DNA from: a virus
Length of the DNA: 51,112 nt
IMG/VR virus record: IMGVR_UViG_3300018080_000237
Span: 1 to 51,112 of that record
Direction: 5' to 3' (one strand)
The position numbers and the translations under genes were made by a program. This document shows positions 41,421 through 50,027 of the stretch, one piece after another (position 1 is the stretch's first letter; every line of letters starts with the position of its first letter). The notes under the pieces were generated by a model. The model was not told the origin of the DNA, did no database searches, and saw nothing but the letters and a program-made list of their open reading frames with translations.

Positions 41421-43085
41421 CTAAAAAACAAATAAAAAATCACTTTCCAATATTTCATCAACCCTAATTTCAATTCTTTCCCCTTTCCTTAAAACAGGAA
41501 CTATGTGACAACCAGTAAGTTCTATTTTCGCTCCGTCAAGTGTTTCTATCTCATAAATTTCTTCATTTTTTTTTAAGTCTCTTTCGTGAATTTGTATTAA
41601 TTTTCCTAATCCTTTTTCTGTTTGTACTGGGTCACCAATTTCAATTTCTTTGATATTTTTATAAATTCCGTTTTTTAAAAGAACATTGCAATTTTCAGTT
41701 AAACAGTTCCTTGTGGGATTAAGAAATCTCTCAAAATATAAATCAAACCTGATAGGGTCAATTTTAGTTATATCTAAACAATATGACAACAAAGAACCAC
41801 AGGCACTTCCTCTTCCAGGGCCTATCATATAGCCTTTTTGATTATAATCTCGAATTATCTCCCAATTTACGAGAAAATAATCCAGCATTTTTTTATCATC
41901 TATAACTTTAAGTTCATAATTTAACCTATCAAGATATTTTTGAGTTGTTTCATCATTTATTTCAATGATGTTATTTTCTTTATATTTATTTAATTTCTGT
42001 TTTAATTTACCAAATGCTAATTTGTAAATAATCTCTCTTGTGTCTGTTGTTTTAAAGTAATCAATTACATCTTGTGTTGGTTCATATTTAGGAAATTTTT
42101 CAACTCCTATCTCAAATTCGAAATTACATTTTTCTGCAATTTTTAATGTATTCTTTAAACAAGCATCAATAAATTCATCAGGATAATTAAATTTAAATAA
42201 TTCATTAAACATATAAAAATCACTACTACTTAAAAAATATAAATGTCGAGTATTAAATTTAAAAGAATTATCTAATTTGCTTCTATGGTTTATTGCTAAA
42301 AGCGTATCTTGTAATTTATTGTCCTCTGGATAAGCATAATGTACATCACTAGTTAAAATAGGCATTATTTTATACTTCTCTGCCATTTTTAACAGAAATG
42401 AATTATATCTTTTTTGAATTGACAACTCATTAAATTGTAATTCAATTACAAAATTTTCTCCGAATTCTTCATGAAGGCGTTTTAAATATAACTCTGCTTC
42501 CCATTCTTTATTGTCTAATAATAATTTTGCTATTTTATGTGCAACACAAGATGTTGTTATAATCAACCCTTCTTTGTGTTGTATTAGTTGTTCCGTTGTA
42601 ATTCTTGGTCTATAATAAAAACCTTCTGAAAATGATAAATATGCTAATTTATTTAAATTAACATATCCTTGCTTATTCATTGCAAGTATTATTTGATGGG
42701 AATTTCTACCTTCATCTTTTTTTGTCTTATGTTGTCCTATTTCATCGTTAATATAAGCTTCTATACCAAAAATTGGCTTTATGCCAGATTCTTTACATTT
42801 TTTAAATAATTCAAATGTACCAGATAAAGTTCCGTGGTCAGTAATTGCAAGCGCAGGTTGATTATATTCTTTCGCTAATTTCACATAATCATCAATAGAA
42901 CCTGCTCCATCCAAAATTGAGTGAAAAGAATGGGTGTGTAAATGAACCATAGGTTTGTAATTACCTTGTATTCTCTGAAAATTTGGGTCTGAATTTGTTA
43001 TTGTTTGTCCCTGGTTTTGTTGCTGAGATTTCTTTTGTTCTTCGCTTCTTAAATCTAAACTATTTAGTTGTACTTTATCAGACAT
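41421..43085 (-). CDS. dnaE: DNA polymerase III alpha (DnaE-like), N-terminal half with split-intein N part
   Basis: 554 aa: 460 residues of polymerase followed by 94 residues of N-intein. After a Gln-rich leader the PHP domain is clear (MVHLHTHSFHSILDGAGS, LAITDHGTLSG, KPIFGIEAYIN). The palm begins at GPGRGSACGSLLSYC and ends DLYFERFLNPTRN, just before the catalytic PDIDIDY that lies in the other gene. Thus the break splits the active site, and neither half can be a polymerase alone. The upstream gap (43086-43171) contains TATATTTG, close to the host-type -7, but a TTTG only 16 nt upstream. Confidence 0.95.
   Translation of the reverse strand: MSDKVQLNSLDLRSEEQKKSQQQNQGQTITNSDPNFQRIQGNYKPMVHLHTHSFHSILDGAGSIDDYVKLAKEYNQPALAITDHGTLSGTFELFKKCKESGIKPIFGIEAYINDEIGQHKTKKDEGRNSHQIILAMNKQGYVNLNKLAYLSFSEGFYYRPRITTEQLIQHKEGLIITTSCVAHKIAKLLLDNKEWEAELYLKRLHEEFGENFVIELQFNELSIQKRYNSFLLKMAEKYKIMPILTSDVHYAYPEDNKLQDTLLAINHRSKLDNSFKFNTRHLYFLSSSDFYMFNELFKFNYPDEFIDACLKNTLKIAEKCNFEFEIGVEKFPKYEPTQDVIDYFKTTDTREIIYKLAFGKLKQKLNKYKENNIIEINDETTQKYLDRLNYELKVIDDKKMLDYFLVNWEIIRDYNQKGYMIGPGRGSACGSLLSYCLDITKIDPIRFDLYFERFLNPTRNCLTENCNVLLKNGIYKNIKEIEIGDPVQTEKGLGKLIQIHERDLKKNEEIYEIETLDGAKIELTGCHIVPVLRKGERIEIRVDEILESDFLFVF
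41424..41705 (-). other. Split intein, N-terminal fragment
   Basis: 94 residues beginning with Cys1 (CLTENCNVLLKNGIYKNIKE, codon 41703-41705). Block A and block B (ELTGCHIVPV, T-x-x-H) are present, and the reading frame stops just after the block B region (ESDFLFVF), as in natural split inteins. With the 52-residue C part it makes a 146-residue mini-intein without a built-in endonuclease. Confidence 0.93.
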
Positions 43086-43100
43086 TTTAAAATATTATTT

Positions 43101-43128
43101 CAAATATATAATGCAACAAAAATACAAA
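43101..43128 (-). promoter_or_regulatory. Possible host-like promoter before the polymerase N half
   Basis: TATATTTG (43101-43108) on the minus strand lies 15 nt before the ATG at 43085; TTTG at 43125-43128 is 16 nt upstream of it, shorter than the usual 19-21. No TATTTATA is present. An early promoter here would separate polymerase expression from the surrounding structural genes. Confidence 0.3.
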
Positions 43129-43171
43129 AAAATTTAATAAGATAAAAATTTATTAAATGAAAATTTTATAA

Positions 43172-43390
43172 TTAATAATAATCACTATCATAATCTTGCT
43201 TCTGCTTTTTAATCTTTTCTCTTATCGTAAATCCTAATTCTTCCAGCTCTTTGATTTTTTTTCTGATTTTAATTCCCGATTTTTTAAAATCAGAATAGCT
43301 AAAGAATTTTTTAAATTCAGACTGACATTCATCACGAATTTGTTTAAATTTTTCCCAATCCTCTTTTAAATTATAATAATCATTAATCAT
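43172..43390 (-). CDS. Hypothetical protein, 72 aa, after portal
   Basis: A charged helical protein (FKQIRDECQSEFKKFFSYSD, KIKELEELGFTIREKIKKQK) with no recognised domain. It starts within the end of the portal gene (8-bp overlap), so it is translationally coupled to it. Genes in this place in T4-like phages often encode small head or prohead-core proteins, but here that is only positional inference. Confidence 0.65.
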   Translation of the reverse strand: MINDYYNLKEDWEKFKQIRDECQSEFKKFFSYSDFKKSGIKIRKKIKELEELGFTIREKIKKQKQDYDSDYY

Positions 43391-46300
43391 TTTTTTTATT
43401 ATTCTTATCTAAAATAGAATCAATATCTTCAAACATTTTTTTGGTTTCATTAATCACTTTTTCGCTTCCTTCAATCAACACATTCTTATCATCTTTTGTT
43501 TCAACTACTTCTCCTTCCTCAATTATCTCCGCATCTTCGATTACTATTTTTTTATTACTTAAATTGTTTGGCACACTTTCTAACGTATTATTTAAACTAT
43601 CTATTAATTTTTCGGTTTTAAGAGCAAGTTTATTGCTTTTTTCAATTAACACATTATCTTCATTTTTCTTTGCCTCTCTTTTTTTCTTAATTATTGATTC
43701 ATCTTCACCTAATAATTCAGTTAATAATTTATCGGCATTTGTATCAGATTCTTTAAGCAATTTATGTAATTTTTTTCTTTTCTCGCTTTCTGTTATAGGT
43801 GCTCCACCGCCTGCTGGTGCTCCTGCACCTGCCGCTGGTGCTGCCTCTGGTGCTCCTGCACCTGGAGCTGGTGCACCACCTGGAGGAGCCGCTCCTAAGT
43901 CTGCCGCCATTTCTCCGCCAGCACCCATTTCAGCACCACCAACTTCACCTGGCGCTTCAATTCCACCTTCTGCAGCCCCACCTAATGCACTCGCTGCACC
44001 AAACCCTTCTCCTGCTGCTGGCTCTTCTCCTGGTGGAACTTCACCTAATTCCTCTGGCGTTTGTGCTTCAAATTTTGCATCCAATTCCCTAAATAATCCA
44101 ATTTTTCTGTATGCTTCAACAGCTGAATCAATTTCTGCAAATATTTTCTTCTCAACTTTTTTCTGCTTCAAAATTAATTTAATTTCGGAATCTGAGAATC
44201 CAAGTATTTTTTGCATGGCCCATGTGTATGAAGTGGGGGATGTAGCTTCAGCACTGAAAAATTCTTTAAATACTTCTAATCTACCTTTCATTGTTTCAAG
44301 TTTCAACAATTCTTGTTGAGTAGATGGATTAGTAAATGTTAAAGTAAAATTATCTATATCATCTCTAAAACCTAAAAAATATAAATGAACATTTGCAACT
44401 CTTCTTAATTCAAGCAATACCGCCTCTTGAATAGAATTTATCGTTCTTGCAAAACGTAAATCTGCCTGAGATAATGTGCTTCCTCCTGGCATAGATTCCG
44501 CAAAATTTAAATATGTTTTAGGAACCTGTAAAGCTGCGAACAATTTATTCTGAAGGTACTCTATATCGGCTATTTCGGCAAGATTTGAATTTTTTGTAAA
44601 AACTCCACAAGAAAGAGCAAAATTATGAAAATCATGATATTTTTCATTTCCGTCAATAGTAATTGTTCCAGTATCTATTTTTTCATCTAAAAATTCGATT
44701 GATACTATTTTATGATTATAACATTCAATTTTTTCTTTAAAATCTCTAAAATTATCATAACCAAAACTCATTAACAATTTACACAAATTATTATGAGTAA
44801 AATAATCCATTTTCTTAAGATGTTTGTTTTCTTTGTTTAATTTATAAAATTTTTCCAAAAACCAAGAATTTTCAGAATTAATTACGTTTAAAATATTTTT
44901 TGAACTACATTGACCATTTTTATATAATTCTACAACAAAATTTAATAATTCATCAGAATATTTATAATGTTGCTTCTCTTTTATTTTTTTTCTGTAATTT
45001 TTATCTTTCCATAATTCTTTAGAAATTATACTTTGTTTTAATTTATATTTTGGGGTATTTTTAACTATTTTAAGCGATTTGCTTGTTTTTTTATAAAACT
45101 CTTTTTTATATTCTTCATATTCTAATAATTCCCTTATTTTTATAAATCCCTTTTCTCCATTTTTTTTACTTATATTTGCTCGTTTTTTCCTATCTTCTTC
45201 AGATAAATTATTAAAATAGTTTTTAATTCCATTAGAAATAGCTTTATTATGTTCTATTTCTTTTTCACTACTTCTATTTTTATAATAATTAATACGAGCA
45301 GCTTTTAATCTATTATTAACATTTTCTCTGAAAAAAATATCATTATCATATTTTTCTTTAAAAGCTAAATATCCTGCTTTTGACCATTTAATTATATTAT
45401 CACTATGATATTCACGGTGGTCTTTATTATTCATCCAATAAAGATTTTCTGGATTATTATTATACCTATCAAAATCGTTATGATGAATAGTTAATTTAGA
45501 ATAATTCTTATATTTTTCATTATAAACAAATTCATTTCTTTCTCCAAGCCCATCAAAATAATTATTAACAACTCTATGTGTGAATTTCCATTTATTAGAT
45601 TTATGGTCATAAATTTGTTCATAATCATTTCTTCCTTTTAAATTATCATTTTTGATTTTCTTAAATCTTTTATTAAAAGACCATAAAGATTCACCTATTT
45701 CTAATTTTTTTGCCTCTTTTTCCCCATTAAATCTTGTTGGAAATTTATGGTCAGGAGTGACTATTATTGTCTCGCCATTATCTAATGTTATTTTAACAAC
45801 ATCTGTATTTCTTCGAGTAATGCCAGCCCATGAAATTTTCCCAGGAACAATTTCTCCAGATTCTGGATTTATAGAATAAGACCAAAGTTGTTTTCCTTCT
45901 TTATATTCTTTAATTATATCTTTTAGTTCCAAACTCCTTCCATCTAATAAATCAATTTTTGTATCTAATGCCAAACAAGCTCCAGGAAGTGTTTCTATTT
46001 TAGAAGCCCTATCTCCACGAATAGGAATAAAATAATCCTCTGTAACATTCATAGGATTATATTTTTGATGCATATTTCCTGTTTGTGAATCTACAACTGG
46101 TTGTTTTTTTACTTGATTTTGTATTTTACCCATATATGTTTTAACATCAGCATCAGGTAAAGTTCCAACTTCAATATAAAAAACACGTCTTTCAGGAGCA
46201 CGTGTGTTATGTACAGGTATTCCATTTGCAATAAAATTGTGCCATTTATTATCAACTGTTATATCATAAACATCCCTTTTTTGAACTTCTTCTGTTATAA

Positions 46301-48221
46301 TAATATTTTCATATTCTGGTAATTCAAGTTGAGTTAATGTAATTATAAAAACTTCTGTCTCTTTTATTGCTCTGTTGTTTTCTTTATCAATTATATGAGA
46401 CTTTTTAATTCTATTAGTTAATTTTCCAGAATTTAAACCTATAGAACTCCAAAGTTCTTTAACATCTTCTATTAGTTTTTTATTACATAATTCAAGTGTG
46501 CAAAACCAAGTTCCTTTTCGTGTATGTCTTATACATCCATCTGCATCGCATAAACCTAAAATCAAAGCCTTTCTTATAGAAGGTTTACAATTAAAAACCC
46601 AACTTGGAATTCTTTTATTTTTAGCTCCTTTAATAAAACCTAAATCTTCAAAAATTTTGCTTGCATATTCAGAATTCACTGTATAATTCCCACAACCATG
46701 TTCGCTTCTTTTGTCTAAATCAAAATTTACTTTACCAAAAAATTTCTCTAAAAGATTAGAATAATATTCATTAATTTTTTTATTTACACCTCCTGCAAAA
46801 CAAACAGAGTTTTTTCTGATGCTTCCATCTCCCAAAAGAAATCCAAAAAGTTGTGCAAATTCTTCATTTACATATTTAGGAACATTTATCCTTTCCGAAT
46901 TGTTTTGTCCTTTATTTGATATTATTAGTTTTTCTGAATCTAAATTAAATTTTTCACAAACATTTTTTGCAATATTTATTGGGATATTTTTATTTTCTGT
47001 ATATAAAAATTGTTTTATTCTATCTTCATTGTATTTTTTAGTAGAACATTCTCTCATTAATTGCGAAATATTATCATAAGAATTATTTCTGAATATTTTT
47101 CTTTGTGTTTCGTCCAATTTCGCAAAAATTTCTTTAAAAATAGTTCTAATTTCTTTTTCTTGTATATTTATATTTTTAGTAGAAATATTTATTAATTTAT
47201 GTTTCTTAATTTTTAAATCTTGTGCATCTACATACTTAATTACACCATCTTCATTAACTAATACAGGATGCGTTTTTGTACAGATTATTTCTTTGTGTTT
47301 AGACGCTATTTTTAAAACTTCTTTTTCTCCATTATTAATATGATTAACAATATTGCCAAAACATAGTTCACCCGTATCCGTATATGATATAATTCTATCT
47401 TTTGTATTTAAATCTTTAATATATTTATAACCATTATCTGTTCGAATTCTTGTTTCGCCATCTAAACAATACCTGTAAACTAACATCGCATCCTCAGACA
47501 ATTGTAATTGTTTCCACAATTTTCTTGATGAATCGAGAATCGACCTTCCGTATGGAAGTTTACGGCTATCTTCTAATAATCTAAAATGAGCAACTTGCCA
47601 TTCTTCAAAATAATCTCCTGTAGTTTCCCATCTGAATCTAACCGAATCAATTCTTCCATCATGTCCTTCCTCTCTATGAACTTCTTCCATTGGCAATGTA
47701 AGAAAATCATAAATTCCTACATCTTTATCAATATTTAACAAAACAAAATAATCACCATATTTAACTAAATCTCTAACCCATAGTCTTAAATTAAAGTCTG
47801 CATTTAAAACATTTTTAAACAAATCATTTAATACTTCTTTGACCCTTGTGTTTTCTGAAAAAACTTCTAATATTCCTCCCCTTTCACTTCTCGTTAAACA
47901 CTCATCTCGTATGATGTTGAGCGCTGCAGCAATTTCAGGAGATGCATCCATTGCCCTAAAGTCTTGATATGCACTAATTCTGTCTGTATCGAAATATACT
48001 GTCCTAGTATATAAATCATGAGCTATTTTATGAACTTGCCAGTCTAAAAATTGTTGTTGCATATTTTCAATGCCACTACCTGGTTTTAAATCTGGCATTG
48101 TTGAATAAGGAGTTGTTCCTCTAGTTGCGCTTAATCCAGGAGTAAACGATGCATCAAAAGTTTTCCTTCTGTTTTTTTTAACAGCGTCTAAAACGCCTGC
48201 AAATATACTTTGTTCTGCCAT
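43383..48221 (-). CDS. Portal protein (gp20-like) with two inteins
   Basis: 1612 aa. Removing two inteins (421 and 463 aa) leaves a 728-aa portal. Extein marks are IAHDLYTRTVYFDTDRISAY, DASPEIAAALNIIRDECLT, LWVRDLVKYGDYFVLL, EEWQVAHFRLLED...PYGRSIL and FIPIRGDRASKIETLPGA with NLAEIADIEYLQNKLFAALQ, all typical of T4-type portals. The C-terminal 270 residues hold an Ala/Gly/Pro/Glu low-complexity stretch and then a Lys/Glu helical tail. The portal forms the dodecameric ring at the head vertex through which DNA is packed. It lies next to the terminase gene. Both inteins must splice for head assembly. Confidence 0.93.
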   Translation of the reverse strand: MAEQSIFAGVLDAVKKNRRKTFDASFTPGLSATRGTTPYSTMPDLKPGSGIENMQQQFLDWQVHKIAHDLYTRTVYFDTDRISAYQDFRAMDASPEIAAALNIIRDECLTRSERGGILEVFSENTRVKEVLNDLFKNVLNADFNLRLWVRDLVKYGDYFVLLNIDKDVGIYDFLTLPMEEVHREEGHDGRIDSVRFRWETTGDYFEEWQVAHFRLLEDSRKLPYGRSILDSSRKLWKQLQLSEDAMLVYRYCLDGETRIRTDNGYKYIKDLNTKDRIISYTDTGELCFGNIVNHINNGEKEVLKIASKHKEIICTKTHPVLVNEDGVIKYVDAQDLKIKKHKLINISTKNINIQEKEIRTIFKEIFAKLDETQRKIFRNNSYDNISQLMRECSTKKYNEDRIKQFLYTENKNIPINIAKNVCEKFNLDSEKLIISNKGQNNSERINVPKYVNEEFAQLFGFLLGDGSIRKNSVCFAGGVNKKINEYYSNLLEKFFGKVNFDLDKRSEHGCGNYTVNSEYASKIFEDLGFIKGAKNKRIPSWVFNCKPSIRKALILGLCDADGCIRHTRKGTWFCTLELCNKKLIEDVKELWSSIGLNSGKLTNRIKKSHIIDKENNRAIKETEVFIITLTQLELPEYENIIITEEVQKRDVYDITVDNKWHNFIANGIPVHNTRAPERRVFYIEVGTLPDADVKTYMGKIQNQVKKQPVVDSQTGNMHQKYNPMNVTEDYFIPIRGDRASKIETLPGACLALDTKIDLLDGRSLELKDIIKEYKEGKQLWSYSINPESGEIVPGKISWAGITRRNTDVVKITLDNGETIIVTPDHKFPTRFNGEKEAKKLEIGESLWSFNKRFKKIKNDNLKGRNDYEQIYDHKSNKWKFTHRVVNNYFDGLGERNEFVYNEKYKNYSKLTIHHNDFDRYNNNPENLYWMNNKDHREYHSDNIIKWSKAGYLAFKEKYDNDIFFRENVNNRLKAARINYYKNRSSEKEIEHNKAISNGIKNYFNNLSEEDRKKRANISKKNGEKGFIKIRELLEYEEYKKEFYKKTSKSLKIVKNTPKYKLKQSIISKELWKDKNYRKKIKEKQHYKYSDELLNFVVELYKNGQCSSKNILNVINSENSWFLEKFYKLNKENKHLKKMDYFTHNNLCKLLMSFGYDNFRDFKEKIECYNHKIVSIEFLDEKIDTGTITIDGNEKYHDFHNFALSCGVFTKNSNLAEIADIEYLQNKLFAALQVPKTYLNFAESMPGGSTLSQADLRFARTINSIQEAVLLELRRVANVHLYFLGFRDDIDNFTLTFTNPSTQQELLKLETMKGRLEVFKEFFSAEATSPTSYTWAMQKILGFSDSEIKLILKQKKVEKKIFAEIDSAVEAYRKIGLFRELDAKFEAQTPEELGEVPPGEEPAAGEGFGAASALGGAAEGGIEAPGEVGGAEMGAGGEMAADLGAAPPGGAPAPGAGAPEAAPAAGAGAPAGGGAPITESEKRKKLHKLLKESDTNADKLLTELLGEDESIIKKKREAKKNEDNVLIEKSNKLALKTEKLIDSLNNTLESVPNNLSNKKIVIEDAEIIEEGEVVETKDDKNVLIEGSEKVINETKKMFEDIDSILDKNNKKND
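43797..44060 (-). repeat. GC-rich low-complexity tract in the portal tail
   Basis: About 260 bp rich in GCT/GGT/CCT/GCA-type codons encode short Ala-Gly-Pro runs (APPGGAPAPGAGAPEAAPAA). It is the most GC-rich place in an otherwise very AT-rich window, and the opposite strand is open as an artefact. The encoded linker is probably disordered. Confidence 0.8.
44589..45977 (-). other. Portal intein 2, HNH endonuclease type
   Basis: 463 residues, from Cys1 (CLALDTKIDLLDGRSLELKD, codon 45975-45977) to NFALSCGVFTKN (Asn codon 44589-44591), with Ser as +1. Block B is IIVTPDHKF (T-x-D-H). The insert carries an HNH endonuclease: LTIHHNDFDRYNNNPENLYW, then NKDHREYH, followed by a long basic helical region. 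The penultimate residue is Lys instead of the usual His, a known but minority state. Insertion is after LPGA in the conserved ETLPGA-NLAEIADIEYL core. Confidence 0.92.
46206..47468 (-). other. Portal intein 1, LAGLIDADG type
   Basis: 421 residues, from Cys1 (CLDGETRIRTDNGYKYIKDL, codon 47466-47468) to NFIANGIPVHN (Asn codon 46206-46208), with Thr as +1. Block B is IICTKTHPVL (T-x-T-H). LAGLIDADG motifs are LFGFLLGDGSI and LILGLCDADGCI. All splicing residues are canonical. Insertion is between AMLVYRY and TRAPERRVFY in the portal. Confidence 0.94.
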
Positions 48222-48234
48222 TTTTTATGTTTTC

Positions 48235-48242
48235 TATAAATA
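48235..48242 (-). promoter_or_regulatory. Putative TATTTATA promoter of the portal gene
   Basis: ATTATATTTATAGAAAAC on the coding strand, 13 nt before the portal ATG at 48221, in the 61-bp gap after terminase. Confidence 0.58.
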
Positions 48243-48282
48243 TAATATAAAATATAAACAATTTAAATTTAAAAATCAAACT

Positions 48283-50025
48283 TTATCCATATAACCATGA
48301 CAAATCATCATCAGTATCTTTCCTTTCAGCACCATATAATCCCTCAGAACTTTCAGTTCCAAAAAATATACCGCTTACGCCAGTATCTTCCCCTTTTTTC
48401 TCTCCTATTTCTTTATCTTCTTCGCTGCTACTTTTTTGACTTAAATTTTGAGATGTAAATGAAATATTGTCTAACATATTTTTTGTCATTTCTTTAGTTA
48501 AAATAACATTATTATATTCTGTATCTCTAATAAATAATCCTATAGCTATAGCAAATATTAAATCATCATTAAAACCCTTTTCGGCTTCTGGTCTATCTTT
48601 GTTTTGAATAAAATTTCTAAATTCTGCCAATAATCTTTCTGAATATATTTTTAAGCCGCCTTCTCTTAGGTGAGTTCTTAAATTATTAATAACTAAAGGC
48701 CTTGTTTTTTTTGTTGTTTGGAATCCTGGAATTATAGCATTTTCATCAACTTTAAAATCATATGGTCTAACATATATTTCAGTAACAGATTTTGAAAAAA
48801 ACATACGTTTATATGCTAACTTTCTGTTTAAATCTAAAGCAGTCGCTAAACCAAAACTATTACATTCAACAACAGCATATGCATAATTATATTCTCTGCC
48901 TACTTGATTAACTATTACAGCCAATATATCAGGGGAAATTTTGTCTTTAAATTCTGCTACTTGTTCTAAATTCTCTGCATCAATAACTTGTATTGTTGAA
49001 AAATCTGTACCATCTCCACGGGCTACATCAACTCCTAATAAATATTTTTTATTTTCTTCTGGTTTCTTCCAAACATAAAAATTTGTTTTATAATCAACAA
49101 ATCTTTTTCCTGGGTCATTTTTCCAATCATAATATGAAATTTTTGGCACATAATCTTCTTGTAAAAGTCTCTTTTCATATTTATTTATCAATTCATTTTC
49201 AATAGCTAATCTTTTAGAGCCTTCAAATGATAAATCTAATTCTTGTGCTATTACAACAGGGTCATAATGAAATTTTTTGCATTGTTCTTCATACCAAGGA
49301 CTCCAATAATATTTTTCTCCTGATTCATCAGTCTTAACTTCAAGACCTTTTGCGCAAAATGGATTTTGTGTCCAGTGTACTTTTGTTGTAACAAAATCAT
49401 CTGGTGTTTTGATTTGCTTATCTGCCGTTATCCACGTTTTATGGTAAAGATTTCCTGTCCCATTAGGGGTTGAAATCATTATACACTTACCTTGTGTTTT
49501 AGATAAAGCAAGTCCTGCCGCCATCCAAATAGCATTTGCGTCTTTAATAAAAGCCGTTTCATCTAAAACAAGAAGAGTTAAAGCATCTCCACGACCAGCA
49601 TCTGGACTACTAGCTTTTGCTTCTGCATAAGAACCATTTGAAAATTCAATTCTTTTTGTGTTGTTTGTTTTTATTTCATCTGGACGTAACCAATCTGGCA
49701 AATACTGAATAAATTGTTTTACATGACCTAAAAATCTAACCGCTCCTGCACCGTCATTTGCTATAATTAAAATTTTTTCATCATCTCTGCATACTAGTCT
49801 CCAAGCTACATAACCTGCCGTTATAACACTGAGTCCTGTTTGGCGACTTTTAAGAACTATGTTATTTTGATATTTATGAAATTTTTCAACACATTCTTCT
49901 TGATAAGTAAAACAAGTCATTCTATCAATCTTGCTTTTCTCTCCATCAAAAACATAACCATATGTATTAAGAAAATACAAAGGATTTGTAGCACATTTAA
50001 TATATTCTCTTTGTTCAAATGTCAT
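48283..50025 (-). CDS. Terminase large subunit
   Basis: 580 aa of the gp17 type. The ATPase domain has Walker A-like LKSRQTGLS (residues 58-66), the preceding adenine-binding Q (YQEECVEKF), Walker B LLVLDETAFI (151-160) with catalytic Glu, and coupling motif MISTPNGTGN. The nuclease domain follows with LLGVDVARGDGTDFS (about 325-340), AYAVVECNSFG and a later acidic site FNDDLIFAIAIG. It packages and cuts phage DNA at the portal. The C-terminal 60 residues are Ser/Glu-rich and end LSWLYG, perhaps the portal-docking tail. It is directly upstream of the portal gene. Confidence 0.96.
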   Translation of the reverse strand: MTFEQREYIKCATNPLYFLNTYGYVFDGEKSKIDRMTCFTYQEECVEKFHKYQNNIVLKSRQTGLSVITAGYVAWRLVCRDDEKILIIANDGAGAVRFLGHVKQFIQYLPDWLRPDEIKTNNTKRIEFSNGSYAEAKASSPDAGRGDALTLLVLDETAFIKDANAIWMAAGLALSKTQGKCIMISTPNGTGNLYHKTWITADKQIKTPDDFVTTKVHWTQNPFCAKGLEVKTDESGEKYYWSPWYEEQCKKFHYDPVVIAQELDLSFEGSKRLAIENELINKYEKRLLQEDYVPKISYYDWKNDPGKRFVDYKTNFYVWKKPEENKKYLLGVDVARGDGTDFSTIQVIDAENLEQVAEFKDKISPDILAVIVNQVGREYNYAYAVVECNSFGLATALDLNRKLAYKRMFFSKSVTEIYVRPYDFKVDENAIIPGFQTTKKTRPLVINNLRTHLREGGLKIYSERLLAEFRNFIQNKDRPEAEKGFNDDLIFAIAIGLFIRDTEYNNVILTKEMTKNMLDNISFTSQNLSQKSSSEEDKEIGEKKGEDTGVSGIFFGTESSEGLYGAERKDTDDDLSWLYG

Positions 50026-50027
50026 AA

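Noticed and set aside
43441-44319. 292-aa plus-strand reading frame opposite the portal tail
   Set aside because: It mirrors the portal gene's low-complexity Ala/Gly/Pro codons in antisense, has no promoter or domain, and the portal is certain.
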